Shown: positions 53,874 to 61,010, counted from the stretch's first letter. The stretch is 61,010 bases of DNA from Deltaproteobacteria bacterium (GCA_020444205.1 JAHLLJ010000008.1:1-61010); one strand, 5' to 3'. The notes: generated by a model not told the origin, from the sequence alone. Made by a program: numbers and translations.

Positions 53874-54575
53874 GTGTTCAAGGGACAAATAATTGATTTA
53901 TCGCAGGAGATATATTCGGGCATGCCGGTGTACCCTGGCCACCTGAAGACGGTGGTTTGGACGCATCTTTCCCACGAGGAATGCCAGAGGAACCTGGGGA
54001 CGGGCTTTTCCTATGAGACGCGCGGTCTACTGCTTTGCGACCATGGTCCCACCCATATCGATTCGGTGAGCCACCTTTCGCGGGACCCGGAGGCGGAGAG
54101 CATCGACCAGTTGAGCCTGGACAAGTGCATTACCGAGGCCTTGTGCATCGACGTGAGCGACGTGGCGCGCAAGAGCCAGTTCGGTGCGGACAAGATCAAG
54201 GCCGAGTTAGACAAGCAGGGTCAGTCGATCCAGCCGGGGGACACTCTTTTATTCTACACCGCACACTACGACCGCTACTACGGCCAACCCGAGTACATGA
54301 CCGACTACCCCGGCCTCACCCGTGAAGCCACGGAGTACATCATTGACCAGGGGGTGGTCAATTTCGGAGTGGACTCCCCCAGCCCGGACATGCTGGGTGA
54401 TAAGACCTACCCCTGCCACACGGTGTGCGCGGAGCGCCAGGTGACCCATGTGGAGAATCTTTGCAACCTGGACAAGCTTCTGGGGCAACGATTCACTTTC
54501 ATCGCTTTGCCCTTGAAGATTCGCGAGGGCACGGGTTCGCCGGTGCGGGCCGTGGCCATTTTGGGACAGGACTAA
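53874..54575 (+). CDS. Cyclase-family protein (kynurenine formamidase-like)
   Basis: A 233-residue protein starting at GTG 53874, set by GGAGGAG five bases before; an upstream frame from 53817 adds unlikely residues. The metal motif DHGPTHIDSVSHL (about 55-67) corresponds to the HxGTHxDxxxH of the family, and GVDSPSPD is also typical. Members hydrolyse N-formyl amides, lactams or cyclic imides (for example arylformamidase, isatin hydrolase). Confidence 0.87.
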   Translation: MFKGQIIDLSQEIYSGMPVYPGHLKTVVWTHLSHEECQRNLGTGFSYETRGLLLCDHGPTHIDSVSHLSRDPEAESIDQLSLDKCITEALCIDVSDVARKSQFGADKIKAELDKQGQSIQPGDTLLFYTAHYDRYYGQPEYMTDYPGLTREATEYIIDQGVVNFGVDSPSPDMLGDKTYPCHTVCAERQVTHVENLCNLDKLLGQRFTFIALPLKIREGTGSPVRAVAILGQD

Positions 54576-54626
54576 CCAGGGGAGCCTCTCACAGGCTCGA
54601 CAACCGAATTTACAGAGGTTATAGAC

Positions 54627-55898
54627 ATGGCGCTTTACTTGAAACAGGCCAAGGAAAAGCCTGTAGAAGATCTCACAGCGGTGCGCGAGACGGTGCGCGC
54701 CATCATCGACAAGGTGCGATCCGAGGGAGAGTCGGGCGTTCGTTTTTATTCGGAGAAGTTCGACAACTGGACTCCCAAGAGCTTCAAGATTTCTCCCGAA
54801 AAAATGGCCGCTGCCAAGGATTTGTTGCCCACCAGCATGATCGAAGACATCGCCTTCTGCCAGCAGCAGATTCGCAACTTCGCCGCTGAGCAGATGAAGC
54901 GCCTGGTGGACTTCGAGGTGGAGACGATCCCCGGGGTGCACCTGGGTCAGAAGGTCATTCCCGTGGCCTCCAACGGTTCCTACGTGCCCGGCGGCCGCTA
55001 TCCTATGCTGGCCTCTGCCCACATGACGGTGGTCACTCCCAAGGTAGCCGGGGTCAAGCGGGTGGTGGCCTGCTCGCCGCCGGTCAAGGGGCAGGGCATG
55101 TATCCGGCCACGCTCTACTCCATGGCTGCCGCGGGAGCGGACGAGATCTACTGCATGGGCGGGGTCCATGCCCTGGCGGCGCTGGTCTACGGCATGGAAG
55201 GTTTGGAGCCGGTGGACATGATCGTGGGAGCGGGCAACAAGTTCGTGGCCGAGGCCAAGCGGCAGCTCTTCGGTGACGTGGGCATCGACCTGCTGGCCGG
55301 CCCCACCGAGATTCTGGTCATCGCCGACGACGAGGCTGATCCGGTCATCGTGGCCGCCGACATACTGGGCCAGGCCGAGCACGATCCCAACGCCCGCCAG
55401 TGCCTGGTCACCCTTTCTAAAGGGTTCGCCGAGAAGTGCGTGGCAGAGCTGGATAAACAGCTAGCCGTGCTGCCCACCAAGGACGTGGCCGAGGTGGCGT
55501 GGCGCGACAACGGTGAGGTGGTGGTAGTGGACAACCGAGACGAGGCGATCGCCTTCAGCGACGCCTGGGCTCCGGAGCACTTGGAGGTGCAGACCTCGGA
55601 CTGGCGCTACTACCTGGAAAATTGCACCAACTACGGCTCGTTGTTCTGCGGCGAGGAAACCACCGTGGCCTACGGCGACAAGACCATCGGCACCAACCAT
55701 GTGCTGCCTACCATGGGCGCGGCGCGTTACACCGGTGGGTTGTCTGTGGGCAAATTTGTCAAGACCGTCACCTACCAGTACGCCGACACGGCAGGCTCAT
55801 TCAAGATCGCCGAGGTGTGTGAGCGCTCCTGCAACTACGAGAACATGCTGGCCCACGGTCTGAGCTGCAAGGTGCGGGTGGAGAAGTACGGAAAATGA
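54627..55898 (+). CDS. Histidinol dehydrogenase-like NAD-dependent dehydrogenase
   Basis: A 423-residue HisD-family protein. Zinc ligands fit: GQAEHDPNARQ (Gln and His, about 251-254), GDKTIGTNHVLPT (Asp about 350) and LAHGLSCKVR (His about 411); APEHLEV is also present. There are no other histidine genes around, and the SNGSYVPGGRYPMLASAHM segment fits catabolic HisD-like enzymes such as sulfopropanediol dehydrogenase. So it probably oxidises a hydroxy-acid or diol rather than histidinol. Its last 20 codons are repeated at 58206. Confidence 0.88.
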   Translation: MALYLKQAKEKPVEDLTAVRETVRAIIDKVRSEGESGVRFYSEKFDNWTPKSFKISPEKMAAAKDLLPTSMIEDIAFCQQQIRNFAAEQMKRLVDFEVETIPGVHLGQKVIPVASNGSYVPGGRYPMLASAHMTVVTPKVAGVKRVVACSPPVKGQGMYPATLYSMAAAGADEIYCMGGVHALAALVYGMEGLEPVDMIVGAGNKFVAEAKRQLFGDVGIDLLAGPTEILVIADDEADPVIVAADILGQAEHDPNARQCLVTLSKGFAEKCVAELDKQLAVLPTKDVAEVAWRDNGEVVVVDNRDEAIAFSDAWAPEHLEVQTSDWRYYLENCTNYGSLFCGEETTVAYGDKTIGTNHVLPTMGAARYTGGLSVGKFVKTVTYQYADTAGSFKIAEVCERSCNYENMLAHGLSCKVRVEKYGK

Positions 55899-55948
55899 GC
55901 AAACCATGCTTTGATCTTGAAGGAAAAACCGCCCTGGTCTGTGGGGCC
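55838..55948 (+). repeat. 111-bp direct repeat, copy 1 (HisD end/SDR start)
   Basis: Covers the last 20 codons of the HisD-like gene and the first 18 of an SDR gene. It matches 58206-58316 at 110 of 111 bases; the single change turns a Ser codon into Asn. Confidence 0.97.
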
Positions 55949-55954
55949 TATTGA
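55895..55954 (+). pseudogene. 5' fragment of the SDR gene
   Basis: Starts ATGAGC overlapping the HisD stop, encodes MSKPCFDLEGKTALVCGA exactly as the intact SDR gene at 58263, then one Tyr codon and TGA. Homology ends sharply at 55948. Confidence 0.9.
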
Positions 55955-56042
55955 GAATGGTCCATCAGATAATCGGATGGGTCCTGCCGCGCGGTCCAAA
56001 AGGTCGGAGCCCGCAAGACTTTACCTTTATGGAGGAAATGAT

Positions 56043-57650
56043 ATGTCACCCGTGAATGATGAGCGTTACTTCTTCCTTGACGAGGAAGTGCCTGTCGATC
56101 CCATCAGTGGTGAGCGGCCCAATAAATTAAAATATCACGCTGGCGGTGAGTGGAAGGTATCTTCCAGTGAGACCTACATGCCCTGCTACAACCCCTCCAC
56201 CGGCGCAGTGATTGCCTTGGCTCCCCAGTGCTCGTCCCAAGAGGTGGAAGACGCGGTGCAGGCGGCGGTGAAGGCCTTCCCGGAGTGGTCCACCACTCCG
56301 GTCAGCAAGCGGGTGCAAATCCTTTACAAGATGAAGGCCCTGCTGGACGAGCACCTGGATGAGCTGACCGTCCTGTTGGCCAAGGAGATGGGCAAGAAGT
56401 ACCAGGAGGCCATGGGCGACGTCCTCAAGGTCACCGAGGTGGTGGAATTTGCCTGCGGAGCCCCCCATCTGATGAAGGGAGAGGCCCTGATGCAAGTTTC
56501 CAGCGGCTACGACACTGCCCTGTACCGCGAGCCGGTCGGGGTATTCGCGGGTATTCCGCCCTGGAACTTCCCGGCCATGATCCCCCACGGCTGGATGACC
56601 CCAATCTGCATAGCCACTGGCAACTGCATGGTGCTCAAGGTCGCCAGCTTCGTACCCCAGTCCGCCATGCGCATCATGGAGTTGTGGCAAGAGGCGGGCA
56701 TCCCCGATGGGGTAATCAATGTGGTCACCGCGGGGCGCGACCAGGCCGAACTGCTGCTCAGGCACCCGAACATCAAGGGCATAACCTTTGTGGGCTCCAC
56801 CAAGGTAGGGATGCATATCTACTCCACCGCCGCGGCCAACGGCAAGCGGGTGCAGGCCCTGTGCGAGGCCAAGAACCATGCCTTGGTGCTGCGTGACTGC
56901 AAACTGGAGCGTACCGCCAGCGGGATCATGAATGCCTTCACCGGTTGCGCTGGGCAACGCTGCATGGCTCTACCGGTGATCGTAGTGGAAAATGCCATTG
57001 CGGACGATCTTGTGGCCTTGCTCAAAAAGGAGGCCGCCCAGATCAACTTGGGCAAGGCCTGGCTGCCCCAGACTGGAATGGGCCCGGTGGTCAACCAGGG
57101 CCACCAGCAGTTCGTCACCGGTTGGATCGACAAGGCCGAGCAGGAGGGCGCCACCATCGTCTTGGACGGCCGCGAACCCGCACCTCCCGAAGGCTGCGAC
57201 AAAGGTTTCTGGGTGGGCCCCACCATTATCGACCATGTGACCGAGGAGATGTCCTGCGGCCGCGAGGAGATATTCGGTCCGGTGCTTTGTGTGAAACGGG
57301 TGGAAGACTTTGAGGAAGGCATCACCCTGATGAACAATAGCCCCTTTGGCAACGGCTCAGTGATCTACACCCAGAACGGCTACTTCGCCCGCCAGTTCGC
57401 CTACCGCACCCAGGCGGGCATGGTGGGGGTGAATGTGGGTATCCCGGTGCCTTTGGGCATCTTCGGCTTTACTGGCCACAAGCAGTCGTTCTTCGGTGAC
57501 CTGCACGTAATGGGCCGCGACGGCTTCAACTTCTTCACTGAGAGCAAGTGCGTGACCCAGACCTGGTTCCCTGAAACCGAAGAGGAGATGGCTTCCTGCA
57601 AGGTGGACACCTGGGACGGGACCATCACCTCCCTGCCTCAGGACAAGTGA
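56043..57650 (+). CDS. CoA-acylating (methylmalonate-)semialdehyde dehydrogenase-type ALDH
   Basis: A 535-residue aldehyde dehydrogenase of the MmsA branch. Signs: PPWNFPAMIPHGW, KVASFVPQSAMRIMEL, CEAKNHALVL (Lys-Asn-His in place of the general-base Glu of hydrolytic ALDHs), catalytic Cys in GCAGQRCMAL, GIPVPLGIFGFTGHKQSFFGDLHVMG. These mark enzymes that make acyl-CoA from a semialdehyde. A start at 56043 has TATGGAGGAAATG. It lies inside the segment bracketed by the 111-bp repeats. The N-terminal ~35 residues are longer than usual. Confidence 0.92.
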   Translation: MSPVNDERYFFLDEEVPVDPISGERPNKLKYHAGGEWKVSSSETYMPCYNPSTGAVIALAPQCSSQEVEDAVQAAVKAFPEWSTTPVSKRVQILYKMKALLDEHLDELTVLLAKEMGKKYQEAMGDVLKVTEVVEFACGAPHLMKGEALMQVSSGYDTALYREPVGVFAGIPPWNFPAMIPHGWMTPICIATGNCMVLKVASFVPQSAMRIMELWQEAGIPDGVINVVTAGRDQAELLLRHPNIKGITFVGSTKVGMHIYSTAAANGKRVQALCEAKNHALVLRDCKLERTASGIMNAFTGCAGQRCMALPVIVVENAIADDLVALLKKEAAQINLGKAWLPQTGMGPVVNQGHQQFVTGWIDKAEQEGATIVLDGREPAPPEGCDKGFWVGPTIIDHVTEEMSCGREEIFGPVLCVKRVEDFEEGITLMNNSPFGNGSVIYTQNGYFARQFAYRTQAGMVGVNVGIPVPLGIFGFTGHKQSFFGDLHVMGRDGFNFFTESKCVTQTWFPETEEEMASCKVDTWDGTITSLPQDK

Positions 57651-57876
57651 GACTAACTCTGGTTACGTTTGGATCGAAGCAACCGGGTTGGCATGTGGAT
57701 CAATTTCAGATAGGCAGGCCGGGGCGTTGACCCAAATAAAAGGCATGGTAAGGGGGGCGATTGAACACCAAACGCTCCCTTTACCAGCCGACTGTTCGTG
57801 AGATATTTGTCGATTTAGTAAATCGTTTAAATTGGTGTGCGGCTGATCCATGTGATCTGTCGATTGGGGTCCAATT

Positions 57877-58266
57877 ATGAGTCAAGTCACCATAAAGGAC
57901 ATCGCCCGGATTGCCCAAGCGTCGCCGGCTACCGTTTCATTGGTGCTCAACAACAGGCAGGGGGTTGGCAAGCAAGCCCGCTACCGGGTATTACGAGTGG
58001 CCCGTGAACTCAACTACACTCCCAGCCTAGTCGCACGTTCCCTGGTGCGCAAGCAATCCGACTCGGTGGCCCTTATGATCACCAACACCAAGAACCCGAT
58101 CTTTCCGGAGATCGGTGCTGGGATGGAGGAGGTTCTCTTGAGGGCGGGGGGGTCGCTCAACATTTTGTCCACCTTCGATGATCCGGATATTGGGGGCAAG
58201 AAGATCGAGAACATGCTGGCCCACGGTCTGAACTGCAAGGTGCGGGTGGAGAAGTACGGAAAATGA
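57877..58266 (+). pseudogene. Truncated LacI-family regulator fused to HisD C-terminal peptide
   Basis: Residues 1-110 are a LacI regulator: HTH VTIKDIARIAQASPATVSLVLNN, hinge PSLVARSLVRKQS and the start of the ligand domain (VALMITNTKNPIFPEIGAGMEE). After DPDIGGKKI it continues in frame into ENMLAHGLNCKVRVEKYGK, the C-terminus of the HisD-like protein, and stops. The effector domain is lost, so it can at most bind DNA as a short peptide. The fusion is created by the 111-bp repeat. Confidence 0.9.
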
Positions 58267-58316
58267 GCAAACCATGCTTTGATCTTGAAGGAAAAACCGC
58301 CCTGGTCTGTGGGGCC
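58206..58316 (+). repeat. 111-bp direct repeat, copy 2
   Basis: Second copy, 2368 bases from the first. Here the HisD piece ends the LacI fusion and the SDR piece begins the intact SDR gene. Confidence 0.97.
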
Positions 58317-59027
58317 AGCGGCGGTCTGGGTGCGGCTTGTGCCCGGCTCATGGCGCGGGCAGGAGCCAAGCTGGTGATCTCCGGCACTCGGGACGAAAAG
58401 CTGGATCCCCTAACCGAAGAAGTTAATACCTTGGGTGGTGGTTGCAGCCAAGTGGCGGTGGACCTTTCCAAGGAGGGAGAGCCGCAACGGTTGGTCGATG
58501 TCGCCGTGGAAAGGCTCGGAAGGCTGGACATCCTGGTCAACGCCCAGGGTATCAACCGGCCGCAAAAAGCGGAGGAAGTTACGGCCGAGAACTGGGACGC
58601 GGTGATGAACATAAACCTGCGTTCGTTGTTTTTCGTGTGCCAGGCCGCAGGCAGGCAGATGATCAAGCAGAACTACGGCCGCATCGTAAGCATATCCTCG
58701 CAGACTGGCACCGTGGCTCTGCCCTTGCGCGCGGCTTACTGCAGCTCCAAAGCCGCGGTGGACAGCGTGAGTCGGTCGCTGGCCCTGGAGTGGGCCCCTT
58801 ACAACATCACGGTCAACACCGTGGCCCCCACCTTCGTGGAGACCGACTTGGTGGCTGGCATGTTTAAGGATCCTGCCTTCAAGCAATACGTGCTGGACAA
58901 CATTATTTTAGGGCGCATGGCCGCTCCCGAGGAAGTCGGCTACGCCGTGCTTTATTTGGTTACGGACTTGGCGGCCATGATAACCGGCCACGTGTTGATG
59001 GTCGATGGAGGATGGACCATTAAATAA
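58263..59027 (+). CDS. SDR-family oxidoreductase
   Basis: A 254-residue classical short-chain dehydrogenase: NAD(P)-binding GASGGLGAACARL (about 17-29), NAQG (about 97), catalytic Ser in SISSQTG (about 144), YCSSKAA (Tyr about 160, Lys 164) and a C-terminal GHVLMVDGGWT. Overlaps the LacI-HisD fusion stop (ATGA). In the ancestral order it was coupled to the HisD-like gene, so both dehydrogenases probably act in one pathway. Confidence 0.93.
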   Translation: MSKPCFDLEGKTALVCGASGGLGAACARLMARAGAKLVISGTRDEKLDPLTEEVNTLGGGCSQVAVDLSKEGEPQRLVDVAVERLGRLDILVNAQGINRPQKAEEVTAENWDAVMNINLRSLFFVCQAAGRQMIKQNYGRIVSISSQTGTVALPLRAAYCSSKAAVDSVSRSLALEWAPYNITVNTVAPTFVETDLVAGMFKDPAFKQYVLDNIILGRMAAPEEVGYAVLYLVTDLAAMITGHVLMVDGGWTIK

Positions 59028-59044
59028 GGTTCAAAACCCTGGGA

Positions 59045-59362
59045 ATGAAAGCGGGGCTGCACCCGGCCATGATTCTCAAAGTGGTGGGCGACGGTGCGGG
59101 TATCTCTCGCATGTTCGAGGTGCGCGGCCCCCTTATGGTGGCCGACGAATATGAGCTGGCTATCATGAAGGTGGACGTGTGGCAAAAGGATATGAAAATT
59201 ATCGGTGAGTTTGCTCGGGAGCTACAGGTGGCCACCCCCCTGTTTGCTGCCGCAGCGTAGGTCTACGACAGCGCTATGGCCCAAGGCTTGGCCAAAAAGG
59301 ACACAGCAAGCGTTTGTTCCGTGCTGGAACACATGGTTAGCTTTCAGCGCCCTAAGCAATAA
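59045..59362 (+). pseudogene. 3-hydroxyisobutyrate dehydrogenase-like remnant
   Basis: The frame encodes only the C-terminal helical domain of beta-hydroxyacid dehydrogenases (AGLHPAMILKVVGDGAG, FEVRGPLMVADEYELAIMKVDVWQKDMKIIGEFAREL). A TAG at 59258 interrupts it, after which the same frame continues with VYDSAMAQGLAKKD as in intact proteins, to TAA at 59360. The whole NAD-binding domain is missing. Its kinship to the MmsA-type ALDH suggests a former valine-like hydroxyacid route. Confidence 0.82.
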
Positions 59363-59417
59363 CTTGTACGGTGGGAGAGTGGTTAGTTTCATTTGGCGAA
59401 AAAACTGAAAGATAGCT

Positions 59418-60599
59418 ATGTCAAGCTCAACTGAGCAACCGGCTCCGAACATCGGTCTCCGCCCCGACCAGGTGATCGCCGCCTCGACCGGGCACATGGT
59501 GCACGACATCTTCACTGCTTTTTTGCCTCCACTGCTCCCCCTGATCATTGCCGAGTTTTCCCTGAGCATGTTCCAGGCCGGGGTGCTTAACGTCTTCGCG
59601 GTGCTGGCCTTCTACTTCAACCCCCTGCTGGGCGTGCTGGTGGACCGGGTGAACCTGCGCCTGCTGTTCGTAGCCGCGCCCGGCCTGGTGGCGGTGTGCA
59701 TGAGCCTCATAGGCGCGGCCCCGTCCTATTGGGCGGTATGCCTGCTCCTGCTGTTCACCGGCATCGGCTCGGCGGCCTACCACACCATAGGGCCGGTGTT
59801 CATCACCCGGGCTGCGGGTAGCCAGCTGGGCCGGGGCATGAGCTTTTTCATGGTGGGCGGCGAGGCGGCCCGCACCCTGGGGCCCCTGGCCGCGGTGGGC
59901 GCCCTGACCTGGCTGGGCTTCGGCCATATGTGGCCCCTCATGACAGTGGGACTAGCCTGCTCGCTTTATCTGTGGTTGGTGTTCCGCCGCGCCTCCACCG
60001 TGGGGGCCACCGGCCGCGATCCCGAGTCGCTGGTCAAGGTGTGGCGGGCCTTGAAGGGCCTCCTGCTGCCCCTGCTGGGCCTGGTGGCCTGCCGCAGCTT
60101 CGTACTGTGGACCCTGATGATCTATCTGCCGGTGTATCTGGTGGGGCGGGGTTACAGCGTGGCCCTGGGTGGCACCGGCCTGGCCGTACTGGAGTTGGCC
60201 GGGGTGGGTGGCGCCTTCTTGGGTGGCTGGCTCTCCGACCGGGTGGGCCGCCGTCCTGTGCTGGTGGCGGTGATGCTGGTGGCCCCCCTTGCTATGCTGG
60301 CCTTCAACTACAGCTCCGGCTGGCTGCTATGGCCGCTGCTGGCCGTGCTGGGCCTTAGCGTCTTCGCCTCCAACCCGGTGATCCTGGCCCTGGTGCAGGA
60401 TCACTCCGCCGGGCGGCGGGGTGCGGCCAACGGCCTGTACATGGGCATGGCCTTCGCCACCTCCTCAGGTGTGCTGGTGCTGGTGGGCTGGCTGGTGGAC
60501 ATGCTGGGCTTTCAGACCGCCTTTGCCATCGCCGCCTGCCTGGGCCTCATCGGCACGCCCTTCGCCCTGCGCTTGCCCCTGAGCGCGCCGGACAAATAG
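59418..60599 (+). CDS. MFS transporter
   Basis: A 393-residue protein with twelve hydrophobic segments. MFS loop motifs: NPLLGVLVDRVNLRLLF and GGWLSDRVGRRPVL (second half, classical). N-terminal segment HMVHDIFTAFLPPLLPLI resembles fosmidomycin-resistance/oxalate-type MFS proteins. Its codons are much richer in G and C than those of cluster A. Last gene before the right-hand scar region. Confidence 0.9.
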   Translation: MSSSTEQPAPNIGLRPDQVIAASTGHMVHDIFTAFLPPLLPLIIAEFSLSMFQAGVLNVFAVLAFYFNPLLGVLVDRVNLRLLFVAAPGLVAVCMSLIGAAPSYWAVCLLLLFTGIGSAAYHTIGPVFITRAAGSQLGRGMSFFMVGGEAARTLGPLAAVGALTWLGFGHMWPLMTVGLACSLYLWLVFRRASTVGATGRDPESLVKVWRALKGLLLPLLGLVACRSFVLWTLMIYLPVYLVGRGYSVALGGTGLAVLELAGVGGAFLGGWLSDRVGRRPVLVAVMLVAPLAMLAFNYSSGWLLWPLLAVLGLSVFASNPVILALVQDHSAGRRGAANGLYMGMAFATSSGVLVLVGWLVDMLGFQTAFAIAACLGLIGTPFALRLPLSAPDK

Positions 60600-60821
60600 G
60601 GCTCGAGCCCCGGAGGTGCCGTGCTTGAATCGCTTTAATTGGTAGGGAATAAAACTGTTACCAAGTTCAATAGCATATCTGCTTGAAAATATAAATAAAC
60701 ATGGTCTTAGGCTTGATTTGTGTCTCCGGCCCAATTAAACGAAGATATTTGGCTCAAAGACAGTATGAGCAGGTGACTTATCTCCCTGCAAATACAGGTA
60801 AATGCAAAAATGAACTACAGT

Positions 60822-60890
60822 TCATGGTCTCGTCCTAATTGGCCGAAGACACTTCCCTACGTCCAATCCTACGTCCAGGACCTCAAATCA
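60822..60890 (-). pseudogene. Integrase-like tail with DVGLDVG repeat
   Basis: On the minus strand the frame reads LDVGLDVGKCLRPIRTRP then TGA (60822-60824), containing the exact 19-base repeat (60857-60875) found at 8948-8966. No catalytic domain upstream; between it and the tRNA fragment lies only a terminator. Likely the leftover end of a tRNA-site recombinase or a sequence passed on with the attachment site. Confidence 0.5.
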
Positions 60891-60897
60891 CAAAAAT

Positions 60898-60924
60898 GGG
60901 AGTTAGGCGACACACCTAACTCCC
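60898..60924 (-). terminator. Intrinsic terminator after the tRNA-Glu fragment
   Basis: Perfect 10-base stem GGGAGTTAGG/CCTAACTCCC with 7-base loop, followed on the minus strand by ATTTTTG. Placed 10 bases after the tRNA-Glu 3' end as a tRNA terminator. Confidence 0.85.
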
Positions 60925-60934
60925 TGATATAACT

Positions 60935-61010
60935 TGGCAGTCCCAACGGGGTTCAAACCCGTGTCTTCGGCGTGAGAGGGCGGGACTAGATACGCACCCT
61001 TCCTATTTTC
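60935..61010 (-). repeat. tRNA-Glu(CTC) 3' half; right copy of 51-bp direct repeat
   Basis: On the minus strand: anticodon loop CTCTCAC (CTC), variable region, T arm ACGGG-TTTGAAC-CCCGT, acceptor TGGGACT and GCCA. The 3' side of the anticodon stem pairs poorly with the upstream bases, which instead match the element flank at 6705-6740. Bases 60960-61010 match 6671-6721 at 45 of 51 positions. The window stops inside this flank, so the 5' half may or may not follow. Confidence 0.75.

Noticed and set aside
54249-55382. 377-codon minus-strand open frame opposite the HisD-like gene
   Set aside because: Antisense shadow; no domain, and the plus-strand gene shows all family motifs.
54627-55898. Biosynthetic histidinol dehydrogenase (hisD)
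   Set aside because: No histidine genes nearby, catabolic context, and sequence features closer to catabolic HisD-like dehydrogenases; gene symbol withheld.
54627-59027. Dihydroxypropanesulfonate (HpsN-type) degradation pathway
   Set aside because: The HisD-like protein and dehydrogenases would fit in part, but no sulfite-releasing lyase or sulfite exporter is recognisable, so it is kept only as a possibility.
1-61010. CRISPR arrays, rRNA genes, riboswitches
   Set aside because: No regularly spaced direct repeats of CRISPR size, no rRNA-like sequence and no riboswitch consensus was recognised by reading; short repeats present are the attachment-site family described.

Overview
This window looks like a piece of the chromosome of a GC-rich anaerobic bacterium, most likely a deltaproteobacterial (Desulfobacterota-type) organism. 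That guess rests on two tungsten-type aldehyde:ferredoxin oxidoreductases with dedicated polyferredoxins, several TRAP and one branched-chain-type ABC uptake system, FeoAB with DUF4198-type periplasmic partners, and tRNA 3' ends resembling those of that phylum. No rRNA, complete tRNA or ribosomal protein gene is present, so the taxonomy is an inference. Layout: (1) 1-5.0 kb looks like stable chromosome: a partial DUF2238 membrane protein and the ferrous-iron operon feoA-feoB-periplasmic protein-DUF4198 protein. (2) 5.0-10.2 kb is an integration-scarred border: two copies of a tRNA-Arg 3' end with its terminator flank a single amidohydrolase gene, followed by a decayed tRNA-Glu 3' end, an IS5-like remnant, an intact IS110 transposase gene, a tRNA-Asp 3' end, four copies of a short repeat that encodes an integrase-like tail, and a beheaded AAA/TPR signalling ATPase. 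(3) 10.5-25 kb is catabolic cluster A: RpiR regulator, M42 peptidase, alpha/beta hydrolase, TRAP transporter, M20 hydrolase, MoaD/ThiS-like protein, AOR, 4x[4Fe-4S] ferredoxin, polysaccharide-deacetylase-fold hydrolase, isochorismatase-fold hydrolase, ACMSD-type amidohydrolase, class III aminotransferase and a TIGR04076 protein. (4) 25-30 kb holds a hemerythrin, one broken and one intact EamA exporter, transposase and DnaE-like scraps, a ferredoxin-nitroreductase and a Cys-nucleophile alpha/beta hydrolase. (5) 30.4-37.9 kb is a minus-strand amide-utilisation operon: IclR regulator, formamidase/acetamidase, nitrilase-fold amidase, LivHMGF and the binding protein. (6) 38.7-42.9 kb has an acyl-CoA synthetase, a class V aminotransferase and an MFS transporter. 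(7) 43-55.9 kb is catabolic cluster B: GntR regulator, cupin, AOR, MoaD/ThiS-like protein, ferredoxin, isochorismatase-fold hydrolase, TRAP transporter, ACMSD-type amidohydrolase, CocE/NonD hydrolase, cyclase/formamidase-like protein and a HisD-like dehydrogenase. (8) 55.9-60.6 kb continues with a CoA-acylating semialdehyde dehydrogenase, a truncated LacI fused to the HisD tail, an SDR, a 3-hydroxyisobutyrate-dehydrogenase remnant and an MFS transporter. (9) The last 400 bases carry an integrase-like tail, a terminator and a tRNA-Glu 3' half that repeats (45 of 51 bases) the decayed one at 6.67 kb. Working together: the region from about 6.7 to 61 kb reads as a roughly 54-kb integrative island built for uptake (TRAP, Liv, MFS) and hydrolysis of small carboxylic amides, ureides or related C-N compounds, followed by deamination, aldehyde oxidation to ferredoxin and CoA activation. 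The most striking signal is that clusters A and B carry the same set (AOR + MoaD/ThiS-like + polyferredoxin + isochorismatase-fold hydrolase + ACMSD-type amidohydrolase + TRAP transporter) in diverged, rearranged form, which suggests a recurring catabolic module whose substrate I cannot name from sequence alone.
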